Positions 44,099 to 56,283 of a stretch of 64,000 bases of DNA are shown here, one piece after another. Where the stretch lies: positions 558,001 through 622,000 of the forward strand of contig JBBPHT010000015.1 in the NCBI GenBank assembly GCA_038021145.1, in the 5' to 3' direction. The notes beneath the pieces are model-generated. The model worked only from the letters and a program-made list of their open reading frames with translations, did not search any database and was not told where the DNA came from. Both the position numbers and the translations under genes were made by a program. Positions within the stretch are counted from its first letter, which is position 1. Each line of letters opens with the position of its first letter. The stretch is from Phyllosticta citriasiana. Taxonomy: Eukaryota; Ascomycota; Dothideomycetes; Botryosphaeriales; Phyllostictaceae.

Positions 44099-45988
44099 GT
44101 TGGGATTGCGTCTGCGACTGAATCGTTCTCGAGAGGTGCAAAAACTCGGGGAATGCGAGGGGGAGGATGGCTTGTGGGTGAGGTGAATGCATCGGCGAGC
44201 GGGCATATGAAAACGAAAAGGCAACAAAGACTCTTTTCCTCCCTCCTTAGGCTTTGTTGCAACGGGCTGCTGGACACTCAGCTGAAGGTCAAGCGAACCA
44301 CGAGGACATGCTATCAAGCAAGAACACAAACATGTCCGAATCCAGCGCAAACAGCACTCTAACAAAGGGGACTTGTTCAATTTCTTTTCTTTCGTGCCAT
44401 GCATTTCTTTCACGGCAAGTTCGCCTCTTTTTGCAAACCCTCCTTTGTCTCGTGGACTGCGGCGAACCCCCTCTCTCCATTCGACCTCTCACGGCATGGA
44501 ATGGGAAAATGAGTGAGTGACAAGGGGGAAAAGTCAAACTGGTAAGGACACTCTCATATCTCAAGGTCGTGCAGAGAATGGGCAGTTTTGGATAACCTCC
44601 CTCTCCTCTATTGCATTTCCCCCCTCCCCCGCGAGATAAGAATGCTCCTCCTCCCACTCATCTGACGACGGAGAGGAACCAACAGCCCGACCAGATAAAC
44701 CAACCACTCCAGCTCCAAACTGCCAGAAAGAGAACAAAGGAGGCAGGCCGAATTTCAAATCAAAAGAATCGGGTTGTTGTTGCTTTCTCCTGACTGACCA
44801 CGTTTGAATTCACTCCATCCGATTGAATCGGGCGCCTGTGCCTCTCGCAGCAATGATCTGAGCTGCTACACACACATGCGACAAAAATTGATAAAACCGC
44901 GTTCTCGAATACACGGCCGCAGGTTCCTTCTCATGCGGTGCGCCTTGTTGCCGTTTTAGCAGAGGATACACTCAAGTAAGGTGAGGAAAAGAAGTTGGTA
45001 GAAGCTTTGGAGATACAGGAGCTTCTAGAGATCAACTCGACCCTTCGCTCTCCCTCGCTCTTTTTCGGCATTGAATCTTGGAAGCGGTAGCGCAAGGGCC
45101 AAAACCATAGGTACATGTAGTGAGGCATATTTGCTTTCAGCATTGTTCTGCCTTGCTCGCGCTCACATTTGTCGGCGCAATACTACATAGTAAATTGATT
45201 GATTCTTCATGAGCTTTTGATTGATATATTCGGATCGCGGTGGTGGCCGTGGATGTATGTTTGCGCGCGCGCGCGCATGTTCATACGTAGCCAGCACGTT
45301 TGGCCACGCTGCACGCACATTTACAGCATACTCAGAACCGACCGACCGTCATCACTGCTGTTCGTTCGTGTCCATCAATCCATCCGTCCATCCCATCTAT
45401 TCATCATCAATCGAGCCCTTCCGTGCCATTCCGGGCATACATACCCGGGGCCTTGCGTCGTACCGCATTGCATTGAAAACATGCGGCAGACAGGCCGAAG
45501 TGGAAAACCAGCATGGAGAAATGGGAAAACATACTGCAGGAAGAAATGATGAAAAAAAAAAAAAAAAAAAAAAAAATTGCCATCCATCCGAGCCAGCCGT
45601 CCGGTGTACAGATAGGTATCGCAAAGAATCCAGCCTGCCGCAATTCCAGTGCCCGCTGCCTGCTGCCCGCTCTGCTCTGCTCTGTCCAGTCCAGTTCCAA
45701 TGCAAATGTCTTTGGTCCTGGAAGATGTGGGAAAAATGATGCTACCACCATCATGTCGCTCCTTGCGCTAAAACGCCGTCAACGCCGTGATCATGCCCCG
45801 TCCAAGTCGTGGGAAGAAACGAAATAAGAGGAAAGACAGAATCTGTGCCCGTCTAATGGATGGACCAAAGCGGTCTGCAAAAGACAAGGGCTGAGAAGCC
45901 GCCAAGGGTAAATACTGATGATGCATGTGACGAAGGTGGACGACTACTCGTCCACGGCCAAGATCGTCAGGGCGTCTCATCGCCGAGG
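44099..45988. other. 1.9-kb intergenic region
   Basis: No gene is recognised. It contains a GC dinucleotide run near 45,263-45,277 and a poly-A tract of about 26 bases at 45,550-45,576. Open frames overlapping the poly-A tract are composition artefacts. Confidence 0.55.
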
Positions 45989-48004
45989 CTATCTCTGGTG
46001 CTCGTCGCTTGCTCGGCGCGACGATGGCGCCGGTGGCGTGCTGACCCGTGGCGGAGTCGCTATACGTGGTGGACTACTGTCGCGAGGCGGACTGCCATTG
46101 TTGCGCGAGAGGCTGCCAGTCCTCGAGACCGTATCTGCACGCGGCGGCGAACCAGAGCGCAACCCAGAGCGGCCCTCTTCAACAGCGGCTGGAGCAGCGA
46201 CTGGGCCTACGGATGCGTCGGCAGGCGTCGCGGAGCGCGTCGACCCTGCCCGTCTCCGTCCTAGCAGCGGAATGCCCGAAATGATCCTAGTCCGACTACC
46301 ACCATCGTCGCCGTGGTTGAATAGACCGCTCAGTCGCCGTCGTTGCCGCTCCTCTCCGGCAGCGACGCCCTGCTGGGCTTCACGCTCGCCACGCGATGGT
46401 GGCGCCGTGTCTTCCGAAGCGTCGCCTGTAAAGCCGTGGAGCCGGAGACTACGGGCCGTCGCGAGCCGCTCTTCTAGTGTCTCTGGGCGGATATGGAATA
46501 TGTTTCGGAGCGTGTGTCGACGGTGACGATGGGTCGAGGGGATATTCGCAGCGGCGGCATCAGTGGGTGACAATGGAGGCGCGAGCTCCGAGCCGGAGCG
46601 GTGCTCATTGCCATCTGTGGCGCCGTCGCAAGCAGGATGAAGGTCGATGCGACTGCGAATCGAGTCAGCCAGGGCGCGAAATTGGAATTGAATCAGTCAA
46701 CTTACCATAGTGGACAAGTGCCGCTGACGTTGAGCAGCCATGGGTCGACACAGGCAGGGTGGAACCTGTGATCGCACGGGAGGACGCGGATGTCTTCTCC
46801 AGGCTCGAATTCGTCGGTGCAAATGGTGCAACCCGTGTAAACGTCGCCGCCCGATTTGCCCAGGTTCTCCGCGCTCGCAGCGGGTGTCGCCGCGGCAATG
46901 CCACCATCATCGGCTTCCGCTGTGCTACCAGTTGCAGCGGTTTCGCCGGCGGAACGTTCTTCGGAACCCCTGGTGCCCTGGCTCCGATGACCATTGTCCT
47001 CGCTCACGCGGAGCGCCTCACTGCTGCGTCTTGTTCTTGCCTCGCCCATCTCCACGTCCTCACGCTTGTTTTGCTGGTTCCCCTGTTGCTCGCCAAACTT
47101 GACGATCGGAATCGTATCTAGCATGGCCCGCGCAAGTCCGCGCACGCGCGTCTGTCGCTGGCCTTCGCGGTTTCCACCAAGCACGACGCCGGCGCCATAT
47201 CTCTCGGGATGGCGGTGTGCGCGCAGAGCACCGGTGATGATGATGATGAGGAAAAGTGCCGTGATGACTCCGGTGATGCTGTACAAGATGATCATAGCGA
47301 CAGCCGTCGACGGCGAGGGGCCGAGTGGATTGCTCGACCCAGAGTAGTCGGAGCTCGTGCTATTGTTGCCGCTCATGTTGTCGGTGTTGTTGACATCAGA
47401 GCGCGGCTGGATAGTAGCAAAATACTTGAGATTGGTGCTGGTATTTTCGAGATCGGACAGTACGCTCCTTGCGACGCTCGCATCCGTCATAGAATAAACG
47501 TAGGCGGTGGTGCTGTCGATGCCGGTAACGTTGCAGTAGGCGGCAGAAGGGCTGAAGAAGAGGGCTCCGGCGACACCCTTTTCGATTACAGTGCTTAGCA
47601 CATCCGAGGCGGCAATGTTGCCCTCGTAGGCAGAGGGTTCACAGTTGATATAGGCAATGTTTGAACTATTAACGTTTTGAGCGGTACTGTCGGTTGCAAG
47701 GAATAGCTCCCCGGTCCGGCCTGGTGGCTGTGGGGTAGGCAAAAGCTTAGAAGATGCAAAAGGGTTAATAGAGTTTGCAATCAGTACGTACTTCGAGACC
47801 GTTGGCGGCAACGGAAGTCAAGGGTGCGACGTTGGATGCGGGCACCATGCCTTCTCCATGGCTGACCAGCAGCACAATGCCACCGTCTTGGGCAGAGGCA
47901 GTGTCATTGGTCGGCGTCACGGTCGCAGCGGAGGCCAGCGGTGCGCCCAAGAGGCTGAACAGGGCGGCGAGACGGCAGAGCAGGAGCAAAGTTGGCGCGG
48001 CCAT
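45989..48004 (-). CDS. PA-TM-RING E3 ubiquitin ligase (RNF13/GRAIL-like)
   Basis: These are membrane-bound ubiquitin ligases of the endosome, vacuole or Golgi with a lumenal protease-associated domain. Exons are 48004-47792, 47727-46706 and 46652-45989, giving 632 residues. A signal peptide (about 1-26) is followed by a lumenal domain (about 30-200) with several N-glycosylation sequons. One membrane segment follows (AMIILYSITGVITALFLIIIITGAL), and then a cytosolic RING-H2 with CTICTDEFEPGEDIRVLPC, HRFHPACVDPWL and CPLC. The last Cys codon is made across the 53-nt intron (GTAAGT...CAG), which confirms the splice. A long Ser/Pro/Arg-rich tail ends the protein. Confidence 0.9.
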
Positions 48005-49407
48005 GGTTGATTAGAGTGCGAGGGCCGGGCGGGCGTAATGGGAATTTCATTCACGACGGAACAAAGAGGAAGAACCAAATATCAGGTCAGCATGGTGGGG
48101 GGGATAGCAGGCGGCGGATTGGATTGGGCGTTCGAGTGGATAAGCTGGCGAACAAGTTTTCAAGTGAAGGGCGACATATGGACGGACGGATGGACGGTGC
48201 AGGGCGTAGTCGAAGGACGGCAGAGATTGGGGGGGAGGAAGCGGTTGAGGTGAGAGACGTGCAAGCTCCGCTTCGCTTGGCGTCGCATCACGTCGACTTT
48301 TCTGGCGCACATGGTCCCACTACGGGCACTTCGTACGAGACTGCGACGCTATTGGCCTCGATTCTGTATCGCAAAACCACAGAGAAAGCACAGCCTCTCT
48401 TCGCAATGGAACCCTTGTTGTGTCTGACGCCTCGATTGTATGCCAGCCAGACAATGCCTATGTTGCGCCTTTCTCAGCACTCCCTTGTTGAAGTCACCAC
48501 AACATCATCATCGTCGCCGTCGCCGTCGTCGTCGTCGTCGTCGTCTTACACCATGTGTGCTGTCACCGCCTTCCATCTGTCTGTCCCGATCATCTGCTTA
48601 CCCTACCTTACCTTGCCTTGCCGGATCCCCCGCTTCCCACCATGCACCATGCGCCATGCCATGCATGCACACTCGTCCCCGACCCGACGCCGGCACCACA
48701 ACATCACCACTCCATCACCACCGTCATTCGTCCCGTCGCCGTGTCCATCGTCTGTAAGAGCGACCTCTCTGTCAGGAATCACTACACTGTGGCCCTATCG
48801 GAGATGCCCTATCGACCGCTGGCTCGCTCCACTTAAACATCAGAGAAAATTCCGCGCCGCTGACAGAGCCCAACTGATCCATGCGCTCCGTCGTCTGTGC
48901 TTGTGTGCCTGTCTGAATCCAACTCCACGCCAAGCCGTGTCTCGACTTTTCACCTTACCACGTGCTCCATGCCGCAAACGCCAGCGCTGATGCTTTTCCC
49001 CAGGGCTGATTTCCGCATGTGGACCATGACCTGCCCTGTCCCTGCTCAGGGACTATTCTTCTCCATCACTGTCCCTGAACCGGACTGCTTTTGCGACGAA
49101 TATTCGACGTTAGCGCCGGGACCTCTCCAGCAGCACCCTTGAACTGCGAACCCCCACGGTCTGGATCAGCCTGCTCCATGCTCCTTCTGACATGGTTGGA
49201 AAAATCAATTGAATCTTCAGTATTGTTGGTTCATTGGAGGCGCGGCTCTAGCCATCTGCTCAGCTGTGAATTTCTCCCTGCGTTCCACTGTTGACCAGCT
49301 CTACGAGAAGCTCTTAACTGTTCCGTCGCCAAGGCATTCGACATGTATCTGTACTCTCCAGACTCGACCCACCTCAATCATACTTACCTCTCCAAACCTC
49401 CTTGAAA
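48005..49407. promoter_or_regulatory. Divergent intergenic region (PA-TM-RING / GPI protein)
   Basis: A 1.4-kb region between divergent starts. It contains a CGT/CGC run at about 48,508-48,547. No gene is recognised; the 332-residue plus-strand frame (47,992-48,990) has biased composition and no motif. Confidence 0.5.
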
Positions 49408-50116
49408 ATGAAGTACACGCTCTCTCTTATTTCGGCCACGCTGCTGGCTGCAACGGCCATGGCTCAGAACCTGAAGATCCTCGAAGACTCATGCGCGGCC
49501 GGAGCATTCGAAGCCGCTAGTTCGTCGTCAGACCGGCCATGTCAGACCACGGACTTCCTCTGCGTCTGCACGACCGGCAAGGACTGGTACGACAACTACA
49601 TCACCGAGTACCTGTCCAACCACCCGGGTACCTGCACCGAGGCCCAGATTGCGCGTAAGCGAACCTCCCCCCCACCCCCCCACCATCAATCATCCTCTTG
49701 CAGCCCCATCGTTTTGTCTTTTCCACCAAGGCCAACCTTGCGTCCTTTCTTTTTCATAGTACAGTAGTAGAATCGTCTAGTCCCGTTTCCGCCTCCCTCA
49801 CCACTTGAACCCTATTCCTGACACTAAACTAACCTTGTTGCCAGAAATCCCCGAGCAAGCCTCAGAGTTTTGCAACACGGTGCCCGGCTTCAACGAGTCG
49901 TCGTCGGGCGGTTCCGTCAACGCGGCCTCCGCCAGCACCACTGCAACCGGCACGCTCAAGAACGAGGCAGTCGCCGCCAACTCCACCTCGACCCATACGT
50001 CTTCGCACTCTGGCACGTCGACGGCGACGTCTACGAATGCCGCTGCGGCCGTGGACGCGGGCTCGGCGTTCATGGGACTTGCAGGCATCATGGGGCTGGC
50101 GGCTGCAGTGTTGTAG
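49408..50116 (+). CDS. Small secreted GPI-anchored cysteine-containing protein (CFEM-like)
   Basis: Exons are 49408-49654 and 49845-50116, giving 172 residues. A signal peptide (1-19, ending TAMA) is followed by a compact domain with six Cys (DSC, RPC, LCVC, GTC, EFC) spaced somewhat like a CFEM domain, which normally has eight. A Ser/Thr/Ala-rich stretch typical of wall proteins follows. The hydrophobic end FMGLAGIMGLAAAVL, with a small-residue site before it, suggests GPI attachment. The 190-nt intron is GTAAGC...CAG with CTAAC. A wall or membrane-surface location is likely; function is unknown. Confidence 0.8.
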
Positions 50117-50683
50117 GCGATGGTGGGAAAATGCACCGGATCGAGAGCAGATGGCTCGATGGGTAATCGAAGGAAAGCAAATGCATGGCCGTGGATGAAT
50201 GACTGGTTGCTTCAGAACCCTTGATTGGTTTCGTCTTTGGAACGTTCAAACGCACACGAGGTCCAATCACCCTGTCGATTGAATGCAAACTACTCGAACC
50301 ACAGAGTTTGAGACATATGCTCGTACCTCAATGCAGAAGGATTCCTTGCCATTGCACAAAACGTCGCGTTGCTTCTCTGGCATCGATTCGCTGGGCCCGC
50401 GCCGTCTGCTTCGAGCCGTTTGGCTTTCCACACTGTCCAGAAGCCAGTGAGATCGGCGCAGCAAACGGTCAGCCAAACGAAGCAACAGAAGCCTGGCCTC
50501 ATCGAACGAAAAAAAAAAAAAAAAACGCCTCACTCGCTAGCTAACCTCTCGACCATACAGCCAGATTTGCCTCCGTCCGCCATCACCAATTCGACACATT
50601 CTCCTCGCCCACCTGCTGCCCTACTGCCTGCCTGCCTGCCTGCCTACTTGCACAGTCCAGCTAGGCATCATCATCCACTCTAC
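50117..50683. other. Intergenic between convergent genes (GPI protein / P450)
   Basis: A 567-base stretch with a poly-A tract near 50,508-50,524 and CCTG repeats near 50,624-50,645. No gene is recognised. Confidence 0.5.
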
Positions 50684-52415
50684 CTAAGTCCTAGGCTCGC
50701 CGACGCCCACACCCCTCAACTTGACCCAACAACCACCCTTCCCACAGAGCGTCAACGTCACCAACTCACGCCACTCCTCTCCACGACAGCCCTCGAGCGC
50801 CTCAAACTCCTGCACCAGCCTCACCGTCGTGTAGCCCGCCTCGGTCAGCGCGTACTGCTGACCGACGCAGATGCGCGGCCCGCCGTTGAAAGGTAGATAC
50901 TCCCAGCCGACCTTGAGGCCCTCCCAGCGCTCTGGGCGGAACGTGTCGGCGTCGGCGCCCCATACGTCGCGGCGGCGGTGCAGGGTGAAGGGGCAGTAGA
51001 CCACGGCGGTGCCGCGCTTGATGAAGATGGGAGAGGTGCCTGATGGCCCGCCGCCGACGGGGAGCGTCGTGTCCGTCGTGGCGAGGCGCGTGTTTATCGG
51101 GACGACGGGGTGGATGCGGAGTGCTGCGTGTGGGTCAGCTATGGTGTCTTTTTTGCATCTTGTGTGCGTGTGAAAAGGGGGTGTCGGCTTTTGGAAAGGG
51201 AGGAGGATTGTTTTTCCAGGCACAGATAGGAAAATAGGATGACCAGGGAGTCCACTTACATTCGTTCAAACACCACTTGAGGTACCGAAAGCCACGCAGC
51301 TCTTCGTAAGTCGGCCTCCTGCCGTCGAGCACAGCGATCTCTTGCTTCAGCTTGGCCCAGACGTCGGGACGGCGTGCGAGCACAAAGAACAGATTGCCCA
51401 GCAGCGATGCCGTAGTGTCACGTCCAGCAAGCAGCACGTTAAGCAGCTCGTCACGGATGCGCCGCTTATCTGTCGTCTGCTTTGCCAACTCGTGCAAAAA
51501 CACGTACTTGCCTTCCTTCGGGTTCTTCTCCGCGGCGCCAAAGCCATGCTGTTGTTCGTCGAGGGTCTGGCGGTAGCGAACGGCTTCGTCGACGAACTGG
51601 TCCACGTAGCTATGCACGACGTCGACGGCCAGCTCGCCGTCGTCAACCTTGGCGTTGCACTTCAAGAACGCAGCCAACGGACCCATCTGGACAAACTTCA
51701 GACACTCCTCCTGCGCCGCCGCAAACGCTGCCGCAAACTTGGCGCCTTGCCGTGTCGTGGCCGGGTCATTGCTGTACAGCTTCTCCTTGAGCGTGTCAGC
51801 GCTCCTGCCAAAGAGGAACGCCGTCGCTGAATCGATCGTAAGCCGGAAGAAGAGCTCTTGCAGGTCGACTTCGGTGTGCCCGTCGCGCGGCAGCACCGCC
51901 AGCAGGTCTTGCACGTGGCTCTCCAGCATCGCTAAGTCTGCCACCTGGTCTCGTGCAAAGTTTGGTCGTATCATGGCGCGCGAGGCTGCCCAGTGCGCTC
52001 CGTCCGTCGTGAAGATTCCTTTTCCCAAAAAGTGCCCCATTGCCGGCTGTCGGAACGGACCAAGCGCGAAGTCCTTGAAGCGCGTCGCCAGCACTGCTTG
52101 CAGATTTGCGGGCTCGTTGGTCATAATGACTGGCGTCCCCAACCGCAGTGTCGAGTATGTTTCGCCATATTGTCGGAAGCGGTTTGAGATGTGACCAAGT
52201 AGATTGTGGTTGCGAGATTCGCGGGCCAGGGTGATTATGTTGTCGATTCCGAGGATAGGATCCAAAAGTTTGGCTGCAGTTGGGGGCTCACAGCCATTCT
52301 CGCGGATGACCTTGCGCCGCTGAAGAATGAGCACTGTTCGATTGTAGAGAAGGAAAAAGACGCCAGTAAATACGGCGAACAGGAGGAGGGGGTAGATATT
52401 CTGCAAAAGAGCCAT
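50684..52415 (-). CDS. Cytochrome P450, CYP52-like (n-alkane / fatty-acid hydroxylase type)
   Basis: CYP52 and its relatives hydroxylate the omega carbon of alkanes and fatty acids in the ER. Exons are 52415-51260 and 51123-50684, giving 531 residues. An N-terminal membrane anchor (about 6-25) is followed by the I-helix LLAGRDTTAS (about 330), the K-helix ExxR in NESLRIHP, FRPERW, and the heme loop FNGGPRICVG with Cys471. The 136-nt intron (GTAAGT, CTGAC, CAG) falls within the K-helix Ser codon. GRDTTA and the FNGGPRICxGQQ(Y/F)A signature are those of the CYP52/CYP539 clade. Substrate cannot be read from context, as no cluster partners are present. Confidence 0.92.
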
Positions 52416-54483
52416 GGATGACTGGAGTTAGCAGCGACTTCAAAAGAAGGTCTGAGAGCCCTTGAAGAGGGAGACGCTGGGGGGCTAGTCTATCTGAGAT
52501 GCGGCTGTTGATATGGGCTTCGTCCACATGGATACCGGCCATTTTGACAGTGTTTCTGACCAAGGAAAAAGCAAAGTTGCGCAGATCCCGCTGTCTGTGA
52601 ATGCAGTCAGAAGGTGGCTAGGGGTCCACTCCGTCGACCCCACTAGTCAGATGCTGAAGTCCCTAATGCGAATTTTGCTACAGGTTCCGGTAAGCTTCTG
52701 AAGGATGTCGATTCGATCAGCATCTTGGCGTAGAAGGTCAGCGTTCAGGCTCTGTGTATGTACAGTGCCAAGAGCACCGTTGTCTTCAAGGTAGCTAGCC
52801 TCATGATCAACGCCCACGCTTGTCACTTGGGTGATTGCTGGACTGTGAATTCCACGCATAGTTCAGGGACGGCACCACGACCGACAATGCAAAAGTTGGA
52901 TGGCCAAGCTGCGTACCGCGATTTCCTGGTGCAAATGTGAGTTTTCAAAGTAAACCGCATTAGCGGCCATCGACGGCGCCACCCGGTGCCACTGCGCCAG
53001 AAGTTGTTACGATCCTCCTACCCTTCCTCTTCTTGGACAGTCTAGCTCTCCTTCCAGCATAGTCAACGCGAGACTAAAAAAGAAGTGAGAGATACGCGGC
53101 TTTTGACTGGACAACTCCCGTTCGACGGGCCTGTCTCCAAGGTCCTTGGAACAGTTTGACATCTTCCAAGCTTGCGTCACTTTTTTTATTTTCATTTTGC
53201 GCTGGAGTCGTCAGCGGTCCCTGCATCATCGGACTGTGGAGGGGCCCTGAATATTAGACCGGTCTGACATGAGCCCCGAAATTGAAAGTCCGTGGGTCCG
53301 GGGAGGTGGTAGAATAATGTGACGTCCAACCTCTGCCACTCTTTCTGAAAATGCCAAAGCCTTTGTACAGTGCCGGAAAAATGGCTGCTCTGCGCAAACG
53401 CGTCACTGCGTTTCAGAATATGCAGGATGAGGCTGCGCGATGTCGACTCCGAAATTCCAAGGCAAATAGTTGTGGCGGGTTTTGCACATGAAGCACCCAG
53501 GAACAGCTAAGGCTGCGGAAGCACACGGTTGCTCGATTCGGGTGTCTGATTCACTCTAGTTGCATTCGTTCGTCAGCCGACTGAGAATGGAATTGACACA
53601 GAAGTATTTCACGGCTTGGAGAGACAGCGCCTCTAGTGATCATCGGCCTTTGATGTTGAGCGGTAGCGCTAGGAGTCAGCCCATAGAATGCAAGTCATTC
53701 TGCACGGAAGGCCATTTCCTGCAAAGTGCAGCTGGGAGGTCCGTCTGGGCTTACTCGGTCCTGTTGTTCCTTGAACGGATTCCGGTCCCTGGAGACCCGA
53801 ATTACATTTCAGTTTTCTGCAAGTACAGTAAGAACGAGGCTGCTTGAAGTAAGCCTCTAATGCTCCAAACAGTATCGAGGACGATTGCTTGCCGACTGGT
53901 CAACTGCAAGAAGCCCAGGCCAAGTTCCCACCAGCATCATGCATCCTGCAAGTCCGAGAACCAAGTAGATATAGAACAGTCTGCTTGTTGAAGGTTGGGT
54001 TGCTGGACCACAATCTCCCATGCTCCACAAAAGCCTTGCGATTTGAGAAGCAGGCAAGATGGTCGGCGTAAACACTGGGTGAATTTGAGTTCTGACCCTG
54101 TATTCTGTTGTCTCGGACCTTCCGATCCAAGCCGGGAGACTGGAAGAGCGTTCAGCAGGCTCGGTGTGAGCCGCCGTCAGGCATAGGGCGTCGGATTTCA
54201 GGTTCGCAGTAAGGTGGTAAGACTTGCAGTCAGAGTCTCGTCAGTCGGGTCGCACAGGACTGAACGTTCTCAGGAGAGCCGAAGAAGCGCAAAAAGCTGC
54301 ATTGGGGTGGAAAGAGAAGGCGGAAATTCGAGCGAGGAGATCGGGTCGACAAAAAGCGACGAGCAATTGACCAAGATCCGAGCCTTCCCCGCTATCAATC
54401 TGCCCCTACCTACCTTACCTACGTCACCACGAAACGCGTCGCACTGAGTTTGATCTTCCAGTCACATCCTCCTTTCGCACACG
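52416..54483. other. 2.1-kb intergenic region (P450 / ARP6, divergent)
   Basis: No gene is recognised. Short frames (for example 52,513-52,701 plus, 53,560-53,847 plus, 53,857-54,075 minus) have no known motif or good start context. Composition is more even than in the microsatellite regions, so this could contain old degraded sequence, but no repeat or transposon feature was found. Confidence 0.5.
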
Positions 54484-55849
54484 ATGCCCCGAGGCTCCAG
54501 ACCATCCAAGCCATCATTCCCACCGCAGACGTTAGTAATTGACAACGGCGCATACAACATCAAGGCCGGATTTGCAACAGAGCATGCCAACCCCTCTCAA
54601 TGCCGCATCACGCCCAACTGCATCGCCCGCGCACGAGACCGACGCGTCTGGATTGGCTCTCAACTAGAAGGATGCAGAGACTTTGGAGAAATGGCCTTCC
54701 GTAGGCCTGTTGAGAAGGGATATGTCGCGAACTGGGAAGGTGAAAAGGCAGTGTGGGAACACGAGTTCTTTGGAGACGACGCAAAGCTCAAGGTAAAGCT
54801 GAGCCCTGTGAGCACACAAGTCAGAAGAGAGAGACGCTGAAACCGTAAAGTGCGATCCGTCCAATATAAATCTCATCCTCACCGAAGCGCCCAATTCGCC
54901 GGCTGCCCTGCAGGCAAACTGCGACCAGATGGTCTTTGAGGAGTTTGAATTCGCGTCGTATCTGCGTATCTTAGGCCCTTCTCTCAACGCCTACAACAAC
55001 ATACCCTCTCTGTTCTCGGATTCTGTCTCCCCGTCCCAATTTCCGCCTACCGAATACCTCCTCCTGGTCGACTCTGGCTACAGCCACACAACCATCACAC
55101 CCCTCCACAAAGGTCGTCCGTTTCACTCGGCCATTCGCCGTCTATCGGTCGGTGGGAAGTTCTTGACCAACTACTTGAAGGAACTCATCTCTCTGCGTCA
55201 TTTGAACTTTATGGACGAAACACATCTTGTCAACGAGATAAAGGAGGATGTTTGCTTCGTCTCGTCGCAGTTCCCCACCGACCTTGAACGCGTCTGGACA
55301 CGCACGAATAAGCCTGTCGACACATCTGTCGTTGTTGACTACATTCTCCCCGACTACACCGACAGACAACGTGGATATGCGCGTCCTCATGATCCATCAG
55401 CCGCGGCAAAAGCAAAACGCCTGGGAATGTCAGGCGGGCCCAAAGAAGACATTCTGCCACTGGGGAATGAGCGCTTTGCAGTACCAGAGCTGCTGTTCAA
55501 TCCGCTGGATATTGGGCTCCAGGAACCTGGCATCCCAGAGGCGATACTTCAAAGCCTCCAGCAGCTGCCCGAAGGACTTTGGCCAGCAATGTTGGCTAAC
55601 ATTGTAGTCGTCGGTGGAAACTCATTAATACCCGGCTTCATGGAGCGGTTGGAGGCCGAGTTGAGGAGCATCATGCCGGGGGAATGGCCCTTGAGAGTTA
55701 GGCGGCCAGACGATCCCATCACGTACACATGGCTTGGCGGGGTGAAGCTGGCGCAGAATGCGGAATTGTTGAAAGGTTTGGCCGTAACCAGGGAGGACTA
55801 TCTGGAAAATGGAAGCAACTGGTTGGCAAGAAAATTTTCCTCTGGTTGA
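54484..55849 (+). CDS. ARP6: Actin-related protein ARP6 (SWR1 chromatin remodeller)
   Basis: ARP6 is a subunit of SWR1, the complex that exchanges H2A for H2A.Z. Exons are 54484-54792 and 54851-55849, giving 435 residues, as usual. The actin fold is shown by LVIDNGAYNIKAGFA near the N-terminus, EFEFASYLRILGPSLNAYN, the phosphate-2 motif LLLVDSGYSHTTITPLHKGRP, VVVGGNSLIPGFMERLEAEL and ITYTWLGGVKLA. Several features separate it from actin, such as the RARDRRVWIGSQ and DFGEMAFRRPVEKGY blocks characteristic of ARP6. The 58-nt intron is GTAAAG...AAG with CTGAAAC; reading through it gives a premature stop. Confidence 0.95.
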
Positions 55850-56283
55850 GCGGCGCAAGAAAGTCATTTACCCTAGTCTAGAAGATACCCCGATAAGTCA
55901 AATAAGTCATTTTCACCCGATTCCATGCATCCATCTCTCCTCTCTCTTGGCACTCCAGTTTGGAAATGACATTTATCCGAGCGTATCGTTGCAAAACCCG
56001 ATTCGTTCTTCCAGACTCGTCACCCACCCCCTTGTGTCTGGCACGCCCTCAAGTAGGTCTGTGCGTCTGGGAGCATGCGTCCTTCCTTTGATTCTCCCCA
56101 CCTTCTTGGAGAGGTCGCTGATCCCCAGAGTACCATAAAAGTTGGCGTACAAGTCCCGGGTCTTGTTGAGGGGGTGTTGGTTTCGCGCCGGTCAGAGACG
56201 GGTCGTAACAAGCGAGCGGGGCGTTTAGTCAGGCGGGAATTGTACACCAATTTATACGGTAGGTGATGTTGTGCTCGGGCTGC
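55850..56283. other. Intergenic between convergent genes (ARP6 / NLR)
   Basis: A 434-base stretch between two 3' ends. No gene is recognised. Confidence 0.5.

Noticed and set aside
45550..45577. Poly-A tract as a retrotransposon tail
   Set aside because: No target-site duplication, reverse-transcriptase remnant or 5' element sequence was seen next to it; similar A-runs near 31,725 and 50,510 also stand alone.
47992..48990. 332-residue plus-strand frame
   Set aside because: It lies in the divergent promoter, overlaps the start of the PA-TM-RING gene, has biased composition and shows no motif.
52416..54483. Hidden genes or degraded transposon between P450 and ARP6
   Set aside because: Only short frames without motifs, and no terminal repeats or transposase/RT residues were found by eye.
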